From the NCBI RefSeq assembly GCF_001486165.1, contig NZ_LN908977.1, positions 996,177-1,060,176 of the forward strand: DNA of 64,000 nucleotides, given 5' to 3'. The notes beneath the pieces were generated by a model, which was given only the letters and a program-made list of their open reading frames with translations, was not told where the DNA came from and ran no database searches. A program made the translations under genes and the position numbers. Shown here one piece after another: positions 59,963 to 64,000 of the stretch (positions are counted from its first letter, which is position 1; each line of letters starts with the position of its first letter). The DNA is from Bittarella massiliensis (ex Durand et al. 2017). GTDB taxonomy: Bacteria; Bacillota; Clostridia; Oscillospirales; Ruminococcaceae.

Positions 59963-61390
59963 TTAATTTTGACCTGCCGGCGGGGCGGCCCGCCGCTCCT
60001 GCTCCGGGGAGAGGCCCATGTGCTTTTTGTAGAGGCGGGAGAAGTAGCTGGCGTTTTCATACCCCACCTGCCGGGCCACCTCGGCCATCTTCAAGTCGGT
60101 GGTGCAGATGAGTTCCCTGGCCCGGGTGAGGCGGTAGGTGGTGAGATAGGTGCCGTAACTGACCCCCGTCTTTTGCTTGAAGAGGCGGCAGAAGTACTCG
60201 GGCGAGAGGTGGACGCTGCCGGCCAGCTTGGTCAGGGAGAGGGCGCTGTCGCCGTAGTGGCGCTCGATGTAGCGCACGGCGGTGTCGATGGCGGGGGCGT
60301 CCCGCTCCCCCTGCCGCTCCTCCACGGCGGCGAGCATCTCCTCCATCTGGGCGCGAAAGTCCTCCAGCGAGCGCACCGGCTTGCCCACCCGGCGGGCGTC
60401 AGGCTCGATCTCCCGCAGCTCCTGCAGGTAGCGGTCCTCCATCTGCGCCAGCAGCCGGTGGCAGTTTTTGCGCACCCAGTCCACCCGGGTGGGACCGGCC
60501 TGGGCGCAGCGGGTGAGGAACTGGGACAGGTCGCCCCGGACGGTGGGGACGCCCCCGTAGGCGATCTCGGTGGAGAGGCGCTTGCGCAGGGCGTGCAGGG
60601 CGCTGTCCAATTGGGGCGGCTCCTGGGCGTCGCCGAAGCGGTAGAGGCCGGGGCGGCCGCTGAGAAAGGCCGTCTCCAGGGCCAGGACGGCCTCCTGCAG
60701 GGCGGCCTGCAATCCCTCCGCCCCGGCGTGGGGGGCCGAGAGCCCGACGGCAAAGGGGGGCTCCCACCCGGGAAACCCGGCCGCCCCCGCGGGGAGGAGG
60801 GCCTCCCAGCAGTCGCCCCAGAGGACGGGGGTCAGGGGGGTGTCGGGGAGTTGCCGCTGCAGCACCGCCCCCCGGTCCGCCCCCCGCACCGCCACCGCCC
60901 GGTAGCGCCCGGGCCCGTCCGCCCCCAGGCGGCGTGCCAGGGCGGGCCAATCCACCCCCTCCGGCTCCTCGATGCGCTCGACCTCCCCCGCCCCGGCGGG
61001 CTGGGGGGCGGCGGTGAAGAACCCCTTCTGGATGTCCGCCAGGGTCTGGGCCACCTTCTCGGCGGTGATCTCACTCTTGAGCAGGTAGTCGTAGACCCCC
61101 AGCCCCACCGCCCGCTGGGCGAAGGTGAACTCGGCGTGGTTGGTGAGGATGACAAAGACGGTGCGGGGGAACCGCTCCTTGGCCTGCTCGATGAGGCCGA
61201 TGCCGTCGAGTCCGGGCATCTTGATGTCGGCAAAGACCACGTCGGGCGGGTCCTTTTCCATCTTCTCCAGGGCTTCCAGCCCGCCGGCGGCGGTCTCGAC
61301 CTGGGCCTTCAGTCCGGGGATCTTCTGGGTGAGCACGTAGGCAAACCAGTCGCGGATGGGCGCCTCGTCGTCGGCAATCAAAATCTTCAC
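59963..61390 (-). CDS. YesN-type response regulator (AraC output)
   Basis: 475-residue regulator. Receiver domain residues 1-120: acidic cluster IADDEAPIRDW, phosphoacceptor D55 in VVFADIKMPGLDG and switch lysine in YDYLLKSEITAEKV. A variable middle of about 230 residues follows. The AraC DNA-binding domain is at about 370-465: DSALSLTKLAGSVHLSPEYFCRLFKQKTGVSYGTYLTTYRLTRA and MAEVARQVGYENASYFSRLYKKHMGLSPEQ. GTG start overlaps the kinase stop by 4 bases. It lies next to the transporter operon, which it may control. Confidence 0.92.
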   Translation of the reverse strand: MKILIADDEAPIRDWFAYVLTQKIPGLKAQVETAAGGLEALEKMEKDPPDVVFADIKMPGLDGIGLIEQAKERFPRTVFVILTNHAEFTFAQRAVGLGVYDYLLKSEITAEKVAQTLADIQKGFFTAAPQPAGAGEVERIEEPEGVDWPALARRLGADGPGRYRAVAVRGADRGAVLQRQLPDTPLTPVLWGDCWEALLPAGAAGFPGWEPPFAVGLSAPHAGAEGLQAALQEAVLALETAFLSGRPGLYRFGDAQEPPQLDSALHALRKRLSTEIAYGGVPTVRGDLSQFLTRCAQAGPTRVDWVRKNCHRLLAQMEDRYLQELREIEPDARRVGKPVRSLEDFRAQMEEMLAAVEERQGERDAPAIDTAVRYIERHYGDSALSLTKLAGSVHLSPEYFCRLFKQKTGVSYGTYLTTYRLTRARELICTTDLKMAEVARQVGYENASYFSRLYKKHMGLSPEQERRAAPPAGQN

Positions 61391-63210
61391 GCGGGTCCCT
61401 CCCCCTCTTCGATGTGATAGAGCACGCTGGTCCCCAGCCCCTTTTGGGAGCGGACTTTCAAATAGCTGCCGCTGCCGTAGACCAGTTCCAGCCGGCTGTG
61501 GATGTTGGCGATGCCCACGCTGTCGTCCATCTTGATGGAGAAGCTCTTGATGCGCTGCAGCCGCTCCTTGTCGATGCCCTGGCCGTTGTCGGTGACGGTG
61601 ATGCGGAGCACCCCTGCCCGGTAGCGGGCCCGCACCCGGATCTTGCAGGGCGGGCCGCCGGTCTGCAGGTTGTGGTAGACGGCGTTTTCGATGGTGGGCT
61701 GGAGGATAAAGGAGGGGATCTGCCGCGCCCCCGCCGCCGGGTCGATGTCGTAGGCGATGGAGAAGCTGTCCGGATAGCGGTAGCGGAGGATCTCGGCGTA
61801 GTTTTGGATCTGCTCCACCTCCTCCGCCAGGGTGACTTGCTTGTCGGTCTTGTCGGTGATGTAGCGCATCATCTTTACAAAGCGGATGAGCATCTCCTCG
61901 GCCTCGTCGTTTCTGCCCATGGCCACCATAAAGCGGACCGAGGAGAGGGTGTTGTAGATGAAGTGGGGGTTGATCTGGGCCTGCAAAAAGTCCAGTTCGG
62001 CCTTGCGCTTGAGCCGCTCCCCCTCCTTGATGGACCGGATCAGGGACTGGGTCTTGGCGGCCATGTTGTTAAAGGAGGAGGCCAGCCGCCCCAGTTCATC
62101 CCCCCGCTCCACCGGGGTGCGCACCGCCAGCTCTCCCCGGGAGAAGCGATCCATCGCCCCCTCCAGGGCGAGGATGGGGCCGGTCATCCAGTGGGTAAAG
62201 ATAAGATCGGCCAGGGCCACCAGCAGGACGATGGCCCCCAGCAGCAAGATGGCGTAAAAGCGGAGGGCGCGCACCGGCTGCACCAGTTCCGAGAGGGGGG
62301 TCAGCTCGACAAAGGTAAAGTCGGTGCCCTCCACCGGGGTGCGCACCACCATCACCTGCTCTCCCGAGGAGGCGGTGGCCACGCTGTACCCCCCCTCCTT
62401 GGAGAGTTCACTCCGCCAGTCCCCCACCTGCTGGATGGGCTGGCCGATATCGGGCTTGTACCAGCTGGAGAGGACGGCATCACTCTTGTCCACCAGATAG
62501 GCCTGCCGGTGCTGACTGCGGGCCGAGCCCATGGACTCTGCGTACTTGGCCTCGCTGATCTTAAAAAAAGTGATCCCCACCGGCTTGCCGGTGATGTGGT
62601 CCTTGACCAGCCGCGCCTTGATGATGTAGTAGCGAAAGACCCCACTGCCCTGTTCGTCCCGGTAGGTGCTGCTGGTGACAATGGCGCCGTCGGCCTCCAG
62701 CACCTGCCGGTACCAGCTCTGCCCCTTCAGGTCTTGCTGCGAATAGCGGTCGGAGGCGAGGGTGTTCAGGGACATGCCGTTAAAGCCCACCACATAGGCG
62801 TTGATGGCGTAACCGTAGCCCCCCGAGGTATAGGTGAGGGAGGAGTAGGGATCGGCGGCGGCCGTGCCGGTGGACTGGGCGCTCCAGCGGTCCAGCAACT
62901 TGATGCGAGCCTCCCGCTGGCTGGTTTCGTCCACCTGCTCCGCCGGGGTCTCCAGGGCGGCGATGATGGCGCTGTCCTCGGCCAAGCCGTGAAGGAGCCG
63001 GTCGGTGGAGAGGCTGTAACTGGCCACCGCCTGGGCCAGTTGGGAGGAGGCGGCCCGCTGCATCTCAAAGAGGTTTTGCTCCAATGCCTGCTGGGCGTTG
63101 CCAAAAAGGGCCCAGACCGCCAGCGCCACCACCGAGACCGGCAGACAGAACACCAGCAGAAAGACCTTGTACTTGATACTCAGCCCCTGCCTGTTGTACT
63201 TCCTCGCCAA
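61387..63210 (-). CDS. YesM-type sensor histidine kinase
   Basis: 607-residue HPK7-type kinase. A first transmembrane helix near 18-38 (VFLLVFCLPVSVVALAVWALFG) and a second near 270-290 flank an outer sensor region of about 230 residues; HAMP follows (WMTGPILALEGAMDRFSRGELAVRTP). The phosphoacceptor His is in QAQINPHFIYNTLSSVRFM, and the ATPase part has IPSFILQPTIENAVYHNL and VTDNGQGID. I choose TTG at 63210 with GGGGGGTG upstream; the upstream frame covers the promoter. Paired with the regulator through a 4-base overlap. Confidence 0.9.
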   Translation of the reverse strand: MARKYNRQGLSIKYKVFLLVFCLPVSVVALAVWALFGNAQQALEQNLFEMQRAASSQLAQAVASYSLSTDRLLHGLAEDSAIIAALETPAEQVDETSQREARIKLLDRWSAQSTGTAAADPYSSLTYTSGGYGYAINAYVVGFNGMSLNTLASDRYSQQDLKGQSWYRQVLEADGAIVTSSTYRDEQGSGVFRYYIIKARLVKDHITGKPVGITFFKISEAKYAESMGSARSQHRQAYLVDKSDAVLSSWYKPDIGQPIQQVGDWRSELSKEGGYSVATASSGEQVMVVRTPVEGTDFTFVELTPLSELVQPVRALRFYAILLLGAIVLLVALADLIFTHWMTGPILALEGAMDRFSRGELAVRTPVERGDELGRLASSFNNMAAKTQSLIRSIKEGERLKRKAELDFLQAQINPHFIYNTLSSVRFMVAMGRNDEAEEMLIRFVKMMRYITDKTDKQVTLAEEVEQIQNYAEILRYRYPDSFSIAYDIDPAAGARQIPSFILQPTIENAVYHNLQTGGPPCKIRVRARYRAGVLRITVTDNGQGIDKERLQRIKSFSIKMDDSVGIANIHSRLELVYGSGSYLKVRSQKGLGTSVLYHIEEGEGPA

Positions 63211-63243
63211 ACTCGACACCCCCCGACAAAAAACTACAACTTT

Positions 63244-63273
63244 ATCATACTGTCCCGGCGGTGGGGTTGTCAA
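63244..63273 (-). promoter_or_regulatory. Promoter of the two-component operon
   Basis: On minus, TTGACA (63268-63273), 18-base spacer, TATGAT (63244-63249), about 35 bases before the TTG start, which supports that start. Confidence 0.75.
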
Positions 63274-63352
63274 TCGAGCTCTTTGGTCAAAATCCATTTC
63301 TTTTGCGGGGGCAGAGAAAAGACGTCCCCTCCCCCCTGCGCCGGCGGCCGGG

Positions 63353-63398
63353 CAAAAAGAGAGGGCGCCGGGGCGGTCTACCCGCGCCCGGCGCCCTC
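63353..63398 (-). terminator. Terminator of spoIVA
   Basis: On minus, GAGGGCGCCGGG pairs with CCCGGCGCCCTC and is followed by TCTTTTTG, about 33 bases past the stop. Confidence 0.85.
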
Positions 63399-63431
63399 AC
63401 GGCCACCCGTTTTTCACGTCCCTGGGGCCCT

Positions 63432-64000
63432 CTAGATGATGATGCAGATGAGCCCCGAGCAGCCCTCGTTGATGACCCGCTCCACCGTCTCCTGGATTTT
63501 GGTGCGGGCGTCCATGGGCATCCGGTAGAGCTTGTTGTGCAGCCCCTCGTTGACCAGGTCGTGCAGGCTCTTGCCGAAGATGTTCGACTCCCAGATCTTG
63601 CCCGGGCTCTCCTCGAACTCCTTGAGCAGGTACATCACCAGCTCCTCCGACTGCTTCTCGCTGCCGACGATGGGCGAGACCTCGGTGGTGATGTTGGCCT
63701 TCATCATGTGGATGGAGGGGGCCGACGCCTTGAGCCGGACCCCGTAGCGCCCGCCCTGCTTGACGATCTCCGGCTCCTCCAGCGAGAGCTCGTCGATGGT
63801 GGGCATGACGATGCCGTAGCCGGTGGCCTCCACCTCGGCCATGGCGTCCTTGATCTTGTCGTACTCGGCCTTGGCCTTGGCCAGGGAGACGATGCAGGGC
63901 ATCAAATCGGACTCGTCGTTTAGGTCCAGCCCGGTGTTCTCGGCGATGATCTTGTAAAAGAGATCGCTCTCCAGGCCGATATTCAGGCTGGCCGCGCCGG
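63432..64000 (-). CDS. spoIVA: Stage IV sporulation protein A, 3' part
   Basis: C-terminal 188 residues of SpoIVA, the ATPase that polymerises on the forespore surface as the base of the spore coat. The gene runs off the window edge, so the N-terminal ATPase domain is not seen. The C-terminal part shows NIGLESDLFYKIIAENTGLD, SLAKAKAEYDKIKDA, SPIVGSEKQSEELVMYLLKEFEESPGKIWESNIFGKSL, and ends with GLICIII, matching the conserved hydrophobic tail. Frame is open to the edge. A terminator follows. Confidence 0.95.
   Translation of the reverse strand, partial: GAASLNIGLESDLFYKIIAENTGLDLNDESDLMPCIVSLAKAKAEYDKIKDAMAEVEATGYGIVMPTIDELSLEEPEIVKQGGRYGVRLKASAPSIHMMKANITTEVSPIVGSEKQSEELVMYLLKEFEESPGKIWESNIFGKSLHDLVNEGLHNKLYRMPMDARTKIQETVERVINEGCSGLICIII

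Overview
The window looks like a chromosomal contig from a high-GC, endospore-forming Clostridia bacterium, probably of the Oscillospiraceae/Ruminococcaceae type. The reasons are sporulation genes (yqfC, yqfD, ylbJ, spoIVA), the Firmicutes order yqfC-yqfD-phoH-ybeY-dgkA-era-yqzL-recO, a T-box in front of ileS, RNase M5, MutS2, and BMP-type and YesM/YesN systems. Species is not assignable by eye. Most genes are on the minus strand. Long non-coding gaps are strongly C-rich on the plus strand, as expected if the minus strand is leading.

Layout. 1-0.4 kb: truncated CHC2 primase fused to a Nextera-like junction sequence. 1.4-3.8 kb: GNAT, tRNA-Leu, rnmV, holA. 4.7-5.9 kb: iron-ADH-like protein lacking its iron ligands. 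6.0-6.75 kb: 164-bp tandem repeats and a second junction-adapter relic followed by a copied piece of rnmV. 6.9-13.1 kb: phosphoribosyltransferase, peptidase C26, YibE/F, DUF3825 protein. 13.6-16.9 kb: pdxST, a divergent MocR/PdxR regulator, rhodanese. 18.1-20.2 kb: PutP and GNAT. 21-31.4 kb: DNA repair, ribosome maturation and sporulation block. 32.3-33.5 kb: membrane protein and SGNH-like protein. 33.66-35.2 kb: tRNA-Thr followed by an AT-rich DUF262-HNH gene that is clearly foreign. 35.2-41.1 kb: flavin-binding oxidase, tandem-domain deoxyribosyltransferase-like protein, DHFR-like reductase, T-box and ileS. 41.7-46.4 kb: coaX, two paralogous lipoproteins, ECF sigma/anti-sigma pair. 46.5-52.4 kb: membrane protein and TetR-controlled acyl-CoA dehydratase activase operon, split in two. 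52.8-63.2 kb: PHP/propeller protein, BMP-family ABC transporter (probably nucleoside uptake) and YesN/YesM two-component system. 63.4 kb to the end: 3' part of spoIVA.

The best candidate for an accessory system is the stand-alone DUF262-HNH gene. The clearest technical point is the two head-to-head Tn5 mosaic-end sequences at 71-107 and 6679-6716, which look like mate-pair junction adapters left in the assembly. Gene structure beside them should not be trusted. The long gene-free gaps contain several unrelated local tandem duplications (periods about 63, 154, 164 and 261 bp) and a shared 19-mer.
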